A DNA stretch of 64,000 bases from contig NZ_CP135079.1 in assembly GCF_032121415.1 (NCBI RefSeq), positions 1,984,001 through 2,048,000 on the forward strand, written 5' to 3'. Position 1 is the first letter of the stretch; every line of letters starts with the position of its first letter. Shown piece after piece: positions 24,875 to 35,158 of the stretch. The notes under the pieces are model-generated. The model was given only the letters and a program-made list of their open reading frames with translations, had not been told where the DNA came from and made no database searches. The DNA is from Streptomyces parvus. Its GTDB lineage: Bacteria > Actinomycetota > Actinomycetes > Streptomycetales > Streptomycetaceae. Made by a program: the position numbers and the translations under genes.

Positions 24875-26169
24875 TCCGCTTCCTTCTCCTCGGGCTCCTG
24901 GTGCTCGGGCTCCACGAGCACCGTGACGATCTTGTTCCGGCGGCCGGCCGGGGACTCCGCGGTGAGCCGGAGCCGGCGCTGGTCCGGCAGCTCGACGACG
25001 GCGGAGGCGCCGGCGATCGGGACCCGGCCGAGCGCCTTGGCGAGCAGCCCGCCGACGGTCTCCACGTCCTCGTCGTCGTACTCGTCGAGCCCGAAGAGGT
25101 CGCCGAGGTCCCCGATGTCGAGGCGGGCGGTGACCCGGTAGCAGCCGTTCTCCAGCTCCTGGACGGGCGGCAGCTCCCGGTCGTACTCGTCGGTGATCTC
25201 GCCGACGATCTCCTCCAGGATGTCCTCGATGGTGACGATGCCCGCGGTGCCGCCGTACTCGTCGATGACGACCGCGACATGGCTGCGTTCCTGCTGCATC
25301 TCGCGCAGCAGGTCCCCGGCGTTCTTGGTGTCGGGGACGAAGGCGGCGGGGCGCATCGCGGTGGAGACGGCGTCGGCCTCGGACTCGCGGTTGATGTGCG
25401 TCTTGCGGACGAGGTCCTTCAGATAGACGATCCCGACGACGTCGTCCTCGTTCTCGCCGGTGACCGGTATCCGGGAGAAGCCGGAGCGCAGGGCGAGCGT
25501 GAGGGCCTGGCGGATCGTCTTGTAGCGCTCGATGGAGACGAGGTCGGTGCGCGGCACCATGACCTCGCGGACCAGGGTGTCGCCCAGCTCGAAGACCGAA
25601 TGCACCATGCGGCGCTCGTCGTCCTCGATCAGCGACTCCGCCTCGGCCAGGTCCACCATGGCGCGCAGCTCCGCCTCGCTGGCGAAGGGGCCCTTGCGGA
25701 ACCCCTTGCCCGGGGTCAGGGCGTTGCCGACGAGGATCAGCAGCTGCGGGATCGGGCCCATGATCCTGGCCAGCGGCAGCAGGACGTACGCCGAGGCCGT
25801 GGCCGTGTTCAGCGGGTGCTGGCGGCCGATGGTGCGCGGGGAGACGCCGATGGCGACGTAGGAGACGAGGACCATCACGCCCATCGCGACGGCCAGCGCC
25901 TCCCACGTCTCGGGGAACTCCTGGAGGCAGGCGTAGGTGACGAGGACCCCGGCCGACATCTCGCAGGCGACCCGCACCAGCAGGGCGACGTTGAGATAGC
26001 GGGTCGGGTCGGCCGCGATCTGCGCGAGCTTCGCGCTGCCGCGCCGGCCGGACCGGACCGCCTCGTCCGCCCGGAAGCTGGAGGTACGGGCGATACCGGC
26101 CTCGGCGCAGGCGGCCAGCCAGCCGACCATGACCAGCAGGACGGCGCCGACGACCAACGGGGTGCTCAC
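24871..26169 (-). CDS. CorC/HlyC-type membrane protein (DUF21-CBS-CorC_HlyC)
   Basis: 432 residues. The N-terminal DUF21/CNNM domain (about 1-150) has three or four membrane segments. Two CBS domains follow (about 200-320, with [12 protein letters not shown] and [17 protein letters not shown]), and a C-terminal CorC_HlyC domain (about 335-415, with [19 protein letters not shown]). Members are magnesium or other cation exporters, or at least bind adenosine nucleotides through the CBS pair. The GTG at 26169 overlaps the ybeY stop (GTGA), and its own stop overlaps the mmcQ-like gene. The phoH-ybeY-corC order is widespread in bacteria. Confidence 0.93.
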   Translation of the reverse strand: MSTPLVVGAVLLVMVGWLAACAEAGIARTSSFRADEAVRSGRRGSAKLAQIAADPTRYLNVALLVRVACEMSAGVLVTYACLQEFPETWEALAVAMGVMVLVSYVAIGVSPRTIGRQHPLNTATASAYVLLPLARIMGPIPQLLILVGNALTPGKGFRKGPFASEAELRAMVDLAEAESLIEDDERRMVHSVFELGDTLVREVMVPRTDLVSIERYKTIRQALTLALRSGFSRIPVTGENEDDVVGIVYLKDLVRKTHINRESEADAVSTAMRPAAFVPDTKNAGDLLREMQQERSHVAVVIDEYGGTAGIVTIEDILEEIVGEITDEYDRELPPVQELENGCYRVTARLDIGDLGDLFGLDEYDDEDVETVGGLLAKALGRVPIAGASAVVELPDQRRLRLTAESPAGRRNKIVTVLVEPEHQEPEEKEAE

Positions 26170-26663
26170 GAGACCGTGGGGGCGGGGGACGGGCCGGTGA
26201 GCCCGTGCTCGCCGCGCCAGCCGTCCACGATGGCGGCCTGGAGACCGAACATCTCGGCCTTCTCGTCCGGCTCCTCGTGGTCGTACCCCAGCAGGTGCAG
26301 CACCCCGTGGACGGTCAGGAGCTGGAGCTCCTCGTCCATGGAGTGCTGCGTCGGGGCCTCTTCACCCTGCTTCTTCGCGACCTCCGGACAGAGCACGATG
26401 TCACCGAGGAGCCCCTGCGGGGGCTCATCGTCGTCCTTGGCCGGCGGACGCAGCTCGTCCATCGGGAAGGACATGACATCGGTCGGGCCGGGGAGGTCCA
26501 TCCACTGGATGTGCAGCTGCTCCATGGCGTCGGTGTCCACCACGATCACCGAGAGCTCGGACAGCGGGTGGATCCGCATCCGGGCCAGTGCGTAGCGGGC
26601 GATGTCGAGGATCGCCTGCTCGTCGACCTCGGTTCCGGACTCGTTGTTGACGTCGATCGACAT
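26166..26663 (-). CDS. ybeY: Endoribonuclease YbeY
   Basis: 165 residues. The zinc site H-x3-H-x5-H is intact: His119, His123 and His129 in [15 protein letters not shown]. The upstream [10 protein letters not shown] block is also diagnostic. YbeY is needed for 16S rRNA 3'-end processing and ribosome quality control, so it fits with era nearby. It begins [10 protein letters not shown] at 26663, 12 bp after phoH ends, and overlaps the next gene by four bases. Confidence 0.97.
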   Translation of the reverse strand: MSIDVNNESGTEVDEQAILDIARYALARMRIHPLSELSVIVVDTDAMEQLHIQWMDLPGPTDVMSFPMDELRPPAKDDDEPPQGLLGDIVLCPEVAKKQGEEAPTQHSMDEELQLLTVHGVLHLLGYDHEEPDEKAEMFGLQAAIVDGWRGEHGLTGPSPAPTVS

Positions 26664-26675
26664 GGTGCGCTGCGG

Positions 26676-27740
<1,065 letters not shown>

Positions 27741-27929
27741 GGGCCGGCCCTATGGCCTGCGCATACCTCCCGTTGCAGGGTTCTCGCTGCTCGACAACCT
27801 CTGGACCACCAAGCCTACGACCTGGCAGTGACAACACCGAGGGGTTTTACCGGCCGTGTGTGCGACGCGGCCGCCGTTCGCGTGTGCCGTGCGCGCCGGG
27901 GCCCGTGTGCGCGGCCCGCCGCCGGCCGC

Positions 27930-29033
27930 TCACTGGCGGAAGCCGATCGTGGGCACGGCGCGTCGCAGCGGCCAGGCGCGGGCCGTGGTGGGCAGCAGGT
28001 CGTCCAGGAAGGCGTAGCGCTCCAGGGCGGCCGGGTCCTGGCGGTCGCAGGTGCGGATCAGCTGCCACCAGGCGGCGATCTCGGCCCAGCCGGGGGCGGA
28101 GAGCGAGCCGCCGAACTCCTGGACCGAGAGCGCGGCGGTGAGCCCGGCGAAGGCGAGCCGGTCGGCGAGCGGCCAGTCGGCGAGGGTGCCCGTCACGAAA
28201 CCGGCGACGAAGACGTCCCCCGCCCCGGTCGGGTCGAGCGCCTCCACCTCGATGGCCGGCACCGCCGCGGCGGTGCCGGTGCGGCCGTCGACGGCGTACG
28301 CGCCCTCCGCGCCCAGGGTGACCACGGCGAGCGGGACGCGTTCGGCGAGCGCGTGCGCGGCGGCCCGCGGGCAGTCGGTACGGGTGTAGCGCATCGCCTC
28401 CTGAGCGTTGGGGAGGAACGCCTCGCAGTGCGCCAGGTCGGGCAGGGCGTCCAGGTCCCAGCGGCCCGTCTCGTCCCAGCCGACATCGCCGAAGACCAGC
28501 GCACCGTCACGGGCCGCGGTGGCCACCCAGGGCTCGCTCCGGCCCGGGGCGAGCGAGGCGATGGCGGCGCGGGCGCGCGGCGGGCACCGCGGGAAGACCG
28601 GGGCGGCGGCTCCGGTGGCGGCGGGGGCGGGGGCCTCGTGGCCGTGCGAGACCATCGTGCGCTCGCCCTCGTACGCCATGGAGACGGTGACCGGGGAGTG
28701 CCAGCCCGGAACGGTGTGCGACATCGACAGGTCGATGCCCTCGCCCTGTTCCAGGGCGTCCCAGCAGTACTCGCCGTAGTGGTCGTCCCCGAAGGCGGCG
28801 GCGAGGGAGGTGTGCAGGCCGAGGCGGGCGAGGGCGGTGGCCATGTTGGCGACGCCACCGGGGCTGGAGCCCATCCCCCGGGCCCAGGACTCGGTGCCGC
28901 GCACGGGGGCGCTGTCGAGGCCCGTGAAGATGATGTCGAGGAAGACCGGGCCCGTCAGGAAGACGTCGCAGGCGGGGTCGCGCGGGGCGCGCAGCGCCTC
29001 CAGCGGGTCGATGCCCGGAGTGTGTGTGCTCAC
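27930..29033 (-). CDS. PfkB-family carbohydrate/nucleoside kinase
   Basis: 367 residues of the ribokinase (PfkB) fold. N-terminal GSSPGGVANMATALARLGLH is the first PfkB signature region, and DPTGAGDVFVAGF is the second, with the catalytic Asp. Substrate-binding positions do not tell ribose, adenosine or a modified sugar apart. About 35 extra residues after the GDDHYGEY block (an Ala/Pro-rich stretch APAPAATGAAAP) are an insertion. The GTG at 29033 is chosen because the protein then begins MSTHTPGIDPLEAL; upstream codons are Arg-rich and unlike a start. It is divergent from a transporter gene across a region with a Crp-type site, which suggests carbon-source control of both. Confidence 0.85.
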   Translation of the reverse strand: MSTHTPGIDPLEALRAPRDPACDVFLTGPVFLDIIFTGLDSAPVRGTESWARGMGSSPGGVANMATALARLGLHTSLAAAFGDDHYGEYCWDALEQGEGIDLSMSHTVPGWHSPVTVSMAYEGERTMVSHGHEAPAPAATGAAAPVFPRCPPRARAAIASLAPGRSEPWVATAARDGALVFGDVGWDETGRWDLDALPDLAHCEAFLPNAQEAMRYTRTDCPRAAAHALAERVPLAVVTLGAEGAYAVDGRTGTAAAVPAIEVEALDPTGAGDVFVAGFVTGTLADWPLADRLAFAGLTAALSVQEFGGSLSAPGWAEIAAWWQLIRTCDRQDPAALERYAFLDDLLPTTARAWPLRRAVPTIGFRQ

Positions 29034-29205
29034 CGTGCGCTCCCGGGGTCGTGCGGCGGATCGCGGCGGGATCCGGACCGTGTGAGGTGCGGCCAGTCTG
29101 CCCGATCGGCGGAGGGGAACGCAGTGTCCGCGCCCATGTGTTCGCAGTACGCCTGACCTGCATAAACATGCGCTAATACCCGGGGTCTCGCTGCATAAAC
29201 GCACA

Positions 29206-29221
29206 TGTGACTCAGATCACA
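29206..29221. promoter_or_regulatory. Crp-like binding site
   Basis: TGTGACTCAGATCACA is a perfect TGTGA-N6-TCACA palindrome, extended by A/T on both sides. It lies 173 bp before the kinase start and 225 bp before the transporter start. It fits the classical Crp half-sites exactly, and Streptomyces Crp recognises GTG-type half-sites. Confidence 0.65.
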
Positions 29222-29332
29222 TCAGGGCGGCTTTCGGGGAGCCGGAAGCGCTTGATACAAATTGCCCCGCGAGCACCTTCGGGGACGTTGTCCGACGAGA
29301 GCCGCAATCCCCTGGCATATCGCCATACCTTC

Positions 29333-29401
29333 CGCAGTACCCCCGCGCCTTCCCGCAGTACCCCTTCGTGCCTTGCCCCCTCGCGCCTTGCGCAGTACCC
29401 C
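29333..29401 (+). repeat. Three CGCAGTACCCC direct repeats upstream of the transporter gene
   Basis: Identical 11-mers start at 29333, 29354 and 29391 (spacings 21 and 37), each followed by pyrimidine-rich DNA, and a shorter CGCAGTAC occurs at 29143. They end 45 bases before the transporter start. They could be regulator sites or part of a structured leader. Confidence 0.5.
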
Positions 29402-29445
29402 CTCCCCCTCCCCCTGCCTGCTCAGGCATGTCTTCAGGAACGCCC

Positions 29446-30810
29446 ATGCCCTCGCGCCCTGGTGCCGCGTGGCCCCTGGTGGCCGTGTTCACCGCCGGAT
29501 ACCTCGCCTCCTATCTGCTGCCCACCGTCGTCGGCCGGCTCAGTGCCCATCTCGGGCTGAGTCCCGCTCAGGCCGGCCTGGTCGGCAGCGCCCTGCTCCT
29601 CAGCTCGGCTGGAGCCGGCTTCGCCCTGGCGGGCCGGGTCGAGCGGTTCGGGGCCCGTACCCCCGCCCGCGCCGGACTGGTGCTGGCCGCCGTCGGCTAC
29701 GGCTGCGCCGCGCTCGCCGGGTCCGTACCGCTGGTGGTGCTCGGCGTGATGGTCGGCGGCTTCGGCTCGGGCACGGCGACGGCGGTCGCGGCATCCGGGA
29801 TCGCCGCCCGGCGCGACCCGCACCGGACGTCCTCGCTCGGGCTGCTCGCCGTGTCCGCCACGGCGGGCGTCCTGTACCTGACGATCCCTCATCTCGGCGG
29901 CGGCCACCGGCTTCCGTTCGCCGCGATCGCCCTGGTCGCCCTGCTCGTCTGGCCCGCCACCGCCCGGCTCGACGGCGCGCGCACGGCGGAGGAGACCAGC
30001 TCGCCGATCACCGGCCGGCTGCCGCACCGCCGCTCCGGGCTCGTCCTGGCGGGCGGCATGCTCCTCTGGTCCATGGCGCAGAACGCGCTGTGGGGCGTGA
30101 GCAGCCGCATCGGCCTCGACCAGGCGGGGCTGTCCGAGGTCGCCGTCGGCGCGGTGTTCGCCGCCGCGCTCGGCGCGGGTCTGCTCGGGGTGACGGGCGC
30201 CGGGCTGCTCGGCGCCCGGCTGGGCCGGGCGGTGCCGATCGGGCTCGGGACCGTGGTCATCGCCGCGAGCATCGTGCTCAGCTCCTCGGCCCGGGACCTC
30301 GGGTCGTTCGCGACCGGCGAGATCATGTGGAACACCGTCTACCCGGTGGTCCTGTCCTACCTGATCGGCCTGGCCGCCTCCCTGGACGTACGCGGCCGGT
30401 GGGCGGTGCTGGCGGGCTCGGCCTCCTCGGTGGGCGTCGCCTGCGGCCCGCTGCTGGGGAGCGTGCTCTCCGAGGAGGCCGGCTATCCGGCGATGGGTCT
30501 GATCCTGGGGGCGGCCACCCTGCTGGTCGCCGCCCCGGTGACCGCCGTGGCACTGCACACCGGTGGCCGTCCGCTGGTGCCCGGTTCGGTGCGCCGTCGC
30601 GGTGGCGCGCCGGCCGCTCTGCTCGCCGCCACCACCGGCGGCGGCCTGTCCGGCGCGGTGCCGAAGCTCGGTTCGCCGGAGCAGGCCGTCACGGAGCTGC
30701 GCGTGCCGGCGCTGCGGCGCAGGCGGCTGGTGCGCAGCGCGATCCGGACGGCCGGTCCGGACGGCGGTTCCGGTCAGTCGAACGCGTACGCCTCGACCTC
30801 GGACAGGTAG
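29446..30810 (+). CDS. Major facilitator superfamily transporter
   Basis: 454 residues with about twelve hydrophobic segments. The MFS loop is seen as AGRVERFGARTPARAGLVLA after the second helix, and a long central loop lies at about residue 175-200 (LDGARTAEETSSPITGRLPH). The C-terminal 60 residues are soluble, Arg-rich and probably disordered. The substrate is unknown. I chose ATG 29446, which has AGGA 6 bases upstream; an in-frame ATG at 29428 is less well placed. It is divergent from the PfkB kinase, suggesting uptake of that kinase's substrate. Its 3' end overlaps the purine deaminase gene tail-to-tail by 37 bp. Confidence 0.85.
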   Translation: MPSRPGAAWPLVAVFTAGYLASYLLPTVVGRLSAHLGLSPAQAGLVGSALLLSSAGAGFALAGRVERFGARTPARAGLVLAAVGYGCAALAGSVPLVVLGVMVGGFGSGTATAVAASGIAARRDPHRTSSLGLLAVSATAGVLYLTIPHLGGGHRLPFAAIALVALLVWPATARLDGARTAEETSSPITGRLPHRRSGLVLAGGMLLWSMAQNALWGVSSRIGLDQAGLSEVAVGAVFAAALGAGLLGVTGAGLLGARLGRAVPIGLGTVVIAASIVLSSSARDLGSFATGEIMWNTVYPVVLSYLIGLAASLDVRGRWAVLAGSASSVGVACGPLLGSVLSEEAGYPAMGLILGAATLLVAAPVTAVALHTGGRPLVPGSVRRRGGAPAALLAATTGGGLSGAVPKLGSPEQAVTELRVPALRRRRLVRSAIRTAGPDGGSGQSNAYASTSDR

Positions 30811-31766
30811 CGCGCCCTGCGCTCCTCGTCGTGGTCGAGGAAGGCCGCCTCGAAGGAGTTGCGGGCCAGGGTGCGCAGCTGCTCCGGGTCCAGGGCGAGC
30901 GCGTCGCGGACGGCGTCGAAGTTGTCTCCGGCGTACCCGCCGAAGTAGGCGGGGTCGTCGGAGTTGACGGTGCAGTGGAGTCCGGCGGCCAGCATCGCGG
31001 GCAGCGGGTGGTCCTTCAGCGTGTCGACCGTCCGCAGCCTGACGTTGGAGAGCGGGCAGAGCGTGAGCGGCACCCGGTCGGCGACCAGCCGTGCCACCAG
31101 CTCCGGATCCTCCATGCAGCGCAGCCCGTGGTCGACGCGCTCGACGCCGAGGACGTCCAGGGCCTCCCGGATGTACTCCGGCGGGCCCTCCTCCCCCGCG
31201 TGGGCCACCTTGCGCAGGCCGAGCGCGGTGGCCGCCTCGTACACCTCACGGAACTTGGCGGGCGGGTGGCCGACCTCGGCGGAGTCCAGGCCGATGGCGC
31301 TGATCCGGTGCAGATACGGCTTGGCCGCGTCGAGGGTGCCGAGGGCCGATTCGGCGGACAGGTCGCGCAGGAAGCACAGGATCAGCTGGGTGGAGATCCC
31401 ATGGGTCTCCTCGCTGCGCTCCAGCGCGCGGCCGAGCCCTTCGATGACCGTGCCGATGGGGACGCCCCGGGCGGTGTGGGCCTGCGGGTCGAAGAAGATC
31501 TCGGCGTGCCGGACGCCCTGGGCGGCGGCGCGGGCGAGGTAGGCGTCGGCCAGTTCGGCGAAGTCGTCCTCGGTGCGCAGGACGGCCATCAGCGCGTAGT
31601 AGAGGTCCAGGAAGGACTGGAGGTCGTCGAACGCGTAGGCGGCGCGCAGTTCGTCGGTGGTGGCGTACGGCAGGGTCACCCCGTTGCGTTCCGCGAGGGC
31701 GAAGGCGAGCTCGGGTTCGAGGGTGCCTTCGATGTGGAGGTGGAGTTCTGCCTTGGGGAGGTGCAC
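30774..31766 (-). CDS. Adenosine/adenine deaminase-type enzyme
   Basis: About 330 residues of the metal-dependent adenosine deaminase family. The first metal site is HLHIEGTLEPE, followed by a His in VAHAGEEG, the catalytic region VDHGLRCMEDPELV and the metal Asp in VNSDDPAYFGGY. The SDDPAYFGG form and the I-E-G after H-x-H are features of the adenine-deaminase branch, where classical adenosine deaminases have N-T-D-D-P and H-L-D-G. The enzyme may therefore act on the free base or on aminodeoxyfutalosine rather than adenosine. The start is uncertain: GTG 31766 has a weak GCGAG, and TTG 31778 has nothing. It is 30 bp downstream of rnz, with which it probably forms an operon. Confidence 0.8.
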   Translation of the reverse strand: MHLPKAELHLHIEGTLEPELAFALAERNGVTLPYATTDELRAAYAFDDLQSFLDLYYALMAVLRTEDDFAELADAYLARAAAQGVRHAEIFFDPQAHTARGVPIGTVIEGLGRALERSEETHGISTQLILCFLRDLSAESALGTLDAAKPYLHRISAIGLDSAEVGHPPAKFREVYEAATALGLRKVAHAGEEGPPEYIREALDVLGVERVDHGLRCMEDPELVARLVADRVPLTLCPLSNVRLRTVDTLKDHPLPAMLAAGLHCTVNSDDPAYFGGYAGDNFDAVRDALALDPEQLRTLARNSFEAAFLDHDEERRARYLSEVEAYAFD

Positions 31767-31796
31767 GGTGTCTCGCAAACGGTGGTGCTGGTGGGA

Positions 31797-32708
31797 TCAG
31801 TGGTGCCGGGTGGGGACCGGGACGCGGATGAGGTCCTGGGCGACGGTGAGTTCGCCGTCGAACCCGGCGGCGCGGGCCTGGGTCTCGAAGAGCTCCGGGT
31901 CGTTGTAGCGCTGGGAGAAGTGGGTCAGCACGAGGTGGCGGACGCCCGCCTCCTTCGCGACGCGGGCGGCCTGTCCAGCGGTCAGGTGGCCGTGGTCCAC
32001 GGCGAGTCTCCCGTCCTCGTCGAGGAAGGTCGACTCGATGACGAGCATGTCGCAGCCCTCGGCGAGCGCGTACACCCCGTCGCAGAGGCGGGTGTCCATG
32101 ACGAACGCGAACCGCTGTCCGCGCCGGTGCTCGGAGACCTGCTCCAGGGTGACGCCGCCGAGGGAGCCCGCGCGCTGGAGGCGGCCCACGTCCGGTCCGG
32201 CGATGCCGTGCTCCTTGAGCAGGGCGGGGAGCATGCGGCGGGTGTCGGGCTCGGTGAGGCGGTAGCCGTACGACTCGACGGGGTGCGAGAGCCGGTGGCT
32301 GTCGAGGGTGTACGCGGGGGTGGTGGCGAGGATTCCGCCGTCACCGGCGACCGGCGCCCGGTCCAGCTCGACGGTCTCGCGGTAGGCGGTGGCGTACCGC
32401 AGCCGGTCGAAGAAGTGCTGTCCGCTCGCCGGGTAGTGGGCGGTCACCGGATGCGGCACCTGGTCCAGGTTGATGCGCTGGATCACCCCGGCGAGCCCGA
32501 GGGAGTGGTCGCCGTGGAAGTGGGTGACGCAGATCCGGTGGATGTCGTGCGCGGCGACCCCGGCCCGCAGCATCTGGCGCTGGGTGCCCTCACCGGGATC
32601 GAAGAGGATGCCCTCGCCGTCCCAGCGCAGCAGATAGCCGTTGTGGTTGCGGTGACGGGTGGGGACCTGGCTGGCGGTGCCGAGCACCACCAGCTCGCGT
32701 ACGGACAT
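31797..32708 (-). CDS. rnz: Ribonuclease Z
   Basis: 303 residues. The metallo-beta-lactamase motif THFHGDH (His63, His65, Asp67, His68) and the opening [20 protein letters not shown] are diagnostic of tRNase Z, and [24 protein letters not shown] sequence supplies the later His ligands. It removes 3' trailers from tRNA precursors. The ATG at 32708 begins [10 protein letters not shown]. The HIT gene ends 28 bp upstream, so the order HIT-rnz-deaminase looks like one transcript. Confidence 0.93.
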   Translation of the reverse strand: MSVRELVVLGTASQVPTRHRNHNGYLLRWDGEGILFDPGEGTQRQMLRAGVAAHDIHRICVTHFHGDHSLGLAGVIQRINLDQVPHPVTAHYPASGQHFFDRLRYATAYRETVELDRAPVAGDGGILATTPAYTLDSHRLSHPVESYGYRLTEPDTRRMLPALLKEHGIAGPDVGRLQRAGSLGGVTLEQVSEHRRGQRFAFVMDTRLCDGVYALAEGCDMLVIESTFLDEDGRLAVDHGHLTAGQAARVAKEAGVRHLVLTHFSQRYNDPELFETQARAAGFDGELTVAQDLIRVPVPTRHH

Positions 32709-32736
32709 GGGGAAACGCTCCTGCGCTGCGAGGGGG

Positions 32737-33096
32737 CTATCCGGGGGGCCACTGGAGGCCGCGGCCGCCCAGGACGTGGGCGTGCGCGTGGAAGACGGTC
32801 TGGCCGGCGCCGGAACCGGTGTTGAAGATGACCCGGTAGCCGGTGGAGTCGATCTTCTCGTCGGCGGCGACCGCTCCGGCCTCGGTCAGCACGTCGGCGG
32901 CGATCCTCGGTTCGGCGGCGGCGAGGGAGGCGGCGTCCGGGTAGTGGACCTTGGGGATGACCAGGACGTGGGTCGGGGCCTGCGGGTTGATGTCGCGGAA
33001 GGCGACGGTGGTCTCGCTCTCGCGGACGATGGTCGCCGGGATGTCCCCCGAGACGATCTTGCAGAACAGGCAGTCGGACTGCGGCTCTCCCGCCAT
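32737..33096 (-). CDS. HIT family (HinT-like) nucleotide hydrolase
   Basis: 119 residues. It has the histidine triad [11 protein letters not shown] with His103, His105 and His107, and the N-terminal Cys-x2-Cys ([13 protein letters not shown]) that can bind zinc. HinT-type enzymes hydrolyse AMP-lysine and other phosphoramidates such as aminoacyl-AMP by-products. The ATG at 33096 is the natural start. It is the first gene of the probable HIT-rnz-deaminase unit, 114 bp downstream of rsmE. Confidence 0.94.
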   Translation of the reverse strand: MAGEPQSDCLFCKIVSGDIPATIVRESETTVAFRDINPQAPTHVLVIPKVHYPDAASLAAAEPRIAADVLTEAGAVAADEKIDSTGYRVIFNTGSGAGQTVFHAHAHVLGGRGLQWPPG

Positions 33097-33209
33097 GGCG
33101 CCGGGCCTCCTCGTTCGCTGGTGATCCGTGGTGATCAGTACAGGGGCATGCTATCGCCGGGCCGCCGGGCCTCGTTCTGCCCCGGCGGCCGGTGCGTGCC
33201 GGCAGCAGC

Positions 33210-33956
33210 TCATCCCCAGCGGCCGGTGCGTCCCAGCAGCAGTGCCGTCGCCGCCGTCCCCGCCGTGGACGTACGCAGTACGCTGCGGCCCAGCCGGTAG
33301 GGGCGGGCGCCCGCCTCGGCGAAGGCGGTCAGCTCCTGCGAGGAGACGCCGCCCTCGGGGCCGACGACGAGCACGATCGTGCCCTCGGCGGGGAGGTCGG
33401 CGGTGGCGAGCGGGGTGCTGTCGTGGTCGCGGTCCTCGTGGAGGACCCCGGCGAAGTCGGCTCCGGCGAGCAGGGCCGCGACCTGCTTGGTCGTCATGGC
33501 CTCGGCCACCTCGGGGAACCGCACCCGGCGGGACTGCTTGCCCGCCTCGCGTGCCGTGCTGCGCCACTTCGCCAGGGCCTTCGCGCCCCGGTCGCCCTTC
33601 CACTGGGTGATGCAGCGGGCGGCCTGCCAGGGCACGATCGCGTCGACGCCGGTCTCGGTCATCGTCTCGACGGCCAGCTCGCCCCGGTCGCCCTTGGGGA
33701 GCGCCTGGACGACGGTGATCCGGGGCGCGGGCCCCGGCTCCTCCCGGACGCCCGCGTGGAGCGTGACGGTGAGGCGGTCCTTGCCCTCGGCGGAGCGGAC
33801 GACGCCCTCGGCCCAGCGGCCGACTCCGTCGGTGAGGACGACGTCCTCGCCCGGCTGGAGCCGCTTGACGGAGACGGCGTGCCGTCCCTCGGGGCCGTCC
33901 AGGACGAACTCCGTGCCGGTGGGCATCCGTTCGACGACGAAGACCGGTGCGGTCAC
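33210..33956 (-). CDS. rsmE: 16S rRNA (uracil-1498-N3)-methyltransferase RsmE
   Basis: 248 residues. An N-terminal PUA-like domain (GPEGRHAVSVKRLQPGEDVV) is followed by a SPOUT methyltransferase fold with the trefoil-knot motifs LVVGPEGGVSSQE and LGRSVLRTSTA. It methylates U1498 of 16S rRNA using S-adenosylmethionine. The GTG at 33956 overlaps the stop of the nitronate monooxygenase gene (GTGA). In Streptomyces rsmE usually lies near dnaJ-hrcA, as here. Confidence 0.95.
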   Translation of the reverse strand: MTAPVFVVERMPTGTEFVLDGPEGRHAVSVKRLQPGEDVVLTDGVGRWAEGVVRSAEGKDRLTVTLHAGVREEPGPAPRITVVQALPKGDRGELAVETMTETGVDAIVPWQAARCITQWKGDRGAKALAKWRSTAREAGKQSRRVRFPEVAEAMTTKQVAALLAGADFAGVLHEDRDHDSTPLATADLPAEGTIVLVVGPEGGVSSQELTAFAEAGARPYRLGRSVLRTSTAGTAATALLLGRTGRWG

Positions 33957-35026
33957 CGGGGGCTCCTCATGCTCAGGGCCGCCCGGGCGGCCTCCAGTTC
34001 GGCGGCGAGCAGCTCGACCAGCTCGCCTGCGGGCAGTTCGCGGGCCATCCGGTGGCCCTGTCCGGCCCACAGGGCCATGCCCTGGGCGTCCCCGGCCTTG
34101 GCTGCGGCCCGGCGCAGCCCGCTGGTGACGTAGTGGACCTGGGGGTAGGCGGCGGGGGCGTACGGGCCGTGTTCGCGGACGAAGCGGTTGACCAGACCGC
34201 GGGCGGGCCGCCCGGAGAAGGCGCGGGTCAGCTCGGTGCGGACGAACAGGGGGTTGGTCAGGGCCTGCTTGTGCAGCGGGTGCGCGCCGGACTCGGGGCA
34301 GACCAGGAAGGCGGTGCCGAGCTGGGCGGCGTCCGCGCCCGCCGCGAGGACGGCGGCGATCTGGGAGCCGCGCATCAGGCCGCCGGTGGCGACGATCGGG
34401 ATCTGCACGGTCTCGCGGACCTGGGCGACGAGGGAGAGCAGCCCGGTGCCGGTCTGGTCGAGCTGCGGGTCGTCGCGGTGGGTGGACTGGTGGCCGCCCG
34501 CCTCGACGCCCTGGACGCAGACGGTGTCGGCGCCCGCCCACTGGGCGCTCTGGGCCTCCTCGGCGGAGGTGACCGTGACGACGGTGTGCGTACCCGCGCG
34601 GGCGAAGGCGTCCAGAGTGTCCCGGGCGGGACAGCCGAAGGTGAAGGAGACGACCGGGACCGGATCGTCCAGCAGGATCGCGACCTTCGCCTCGTAGCCG
34701 TCGTCGCCGCTGCTGTCCGGGTCGCCGAGCGGGGTCTCGTACCAGGCGGCCTCGCCGGCGAGCTGGTGGCGGTAGACCTCGACGGCGCTGGGGTCGGCGA
34801 GCGCGGGCTGCGGCATGAAGAGGTTGACGCCGAACGGGCCGGAGGTGAGCCGGCGGAGCTGTTTGATCTCGTTGTACATCCCGTCCGCCGTCTTGTACCC
34901 GGCGGCCAGGAATCCGAGCCCGCCGGCTTCGGCGACGGCCCCGGCGAGCTGGGGTCCGGACGCGCCGCCCGCCATGGGGGCCTGCACGATCGGATACCGG
35001 CAGAGATCGGTCAACTCGGAGGACAT
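33953..35026 (-). CDS. Nitronate monooxygenase
   Basis: 357 residues, an FMN-dependent TIM barrel of the NMO/2-nitropropane dioxygenase family. Landmarks are the opening YPIVQAPMAGGASGPQLAGA, FGVNLFMPQP, VEAGGHQS with the catalytic-site His, PIVATGGLM and AAQLGTAFLVCPE. It oxidises toxic propionate-3-nitronate or related nitronates. ATG 35026 (MSSELTDLCRYP) is preferred over 35053, because the earlier codons add MRGTWHDAH without homology. The gene is translationally coupled to rsmE. A strong terminator for dnaJ lies just upstream, so a promoter is expected in 35027-35100. Confidence 0.9.
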   Translation of the reverse strand: MSSELTDLCRYPIVQAPMAGGASGPQLAGAVAEAGGLGFLAAGYKTADGMYNEIKQLRRLTSGPFGVNLFMPQPALADPSAVEVYRHQLAGEAAWYETPLGDPDSSGDDGYEAKVAILLDDPVPVVSFTFGCPARDTLDAFARAGTHTVVTVTSAEEAQSAQWAGADTVCVQGVEAGGHQSTHRDDPQLDQTGTGLLSLVAQVRETVQIPIVATGGLMRGSQIAAVLAAGADAAQLGTAFLVCPESGAHPLHKQALTNPLFVRTELTRAFSGRPARGLVNRFVREHGPYAPAAYPQVHYVTSGLRRAAAKAGDAQGMALWAGQGHRMARELPAGELVELLAAELEAARAALSMRSPR

Positions 35027-35100
35027 GTGCGCATCGTGCCACGTCCCGCGCACGGGGCCGAATCAGCCAGCCGACGGGCTGACCGGTTCTCCCGCCGAAC

Positions 35101-35141
35101 GCCGCACCGCCCGCCGGTGGAGAACCGGCGGGCGGTGCGGC
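35101..35141. terminator. hrcA-dnaJ terminator
   Basis: A perfect 18-bp stem (GCCGCACCGCCCGCCGGT and its complement) closes the loop GGAGA, 18 bases past the dnaJ stop. It is the strongest hairpin in the window. Confidence 0.92.
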
Positions 35142-35158
35142 GAAAGGCCAAAAGCGGT

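Larger units (their letters stand above)
29034..29445. other. Divergent control region between the kinase and transporter genes (412 bp)
   Basis: No gene is seen. The region holds a Crp-like palindrome at 29206-29221, a direct repeat CTGCATAAAC at 29158-29167 and 29191-29200 (33 bp apart), and four copies of CGCAGTAC at 29143, 29333, 29354 and 29391, the last three extended to CGCAGTACCCC. The last 180 bases on the plus strand are C-rich with short pyrimidine runs. It is less GC-rich than the flanking genes. Confidence 0.7.

Noticed and set aside
29262..32825. An 1187-codon open frame across the MFS, deaminase and rnz genes
   Set aside because: It runs antisense or out of frame through three recognisable genes and has no start signal or conserved domain.
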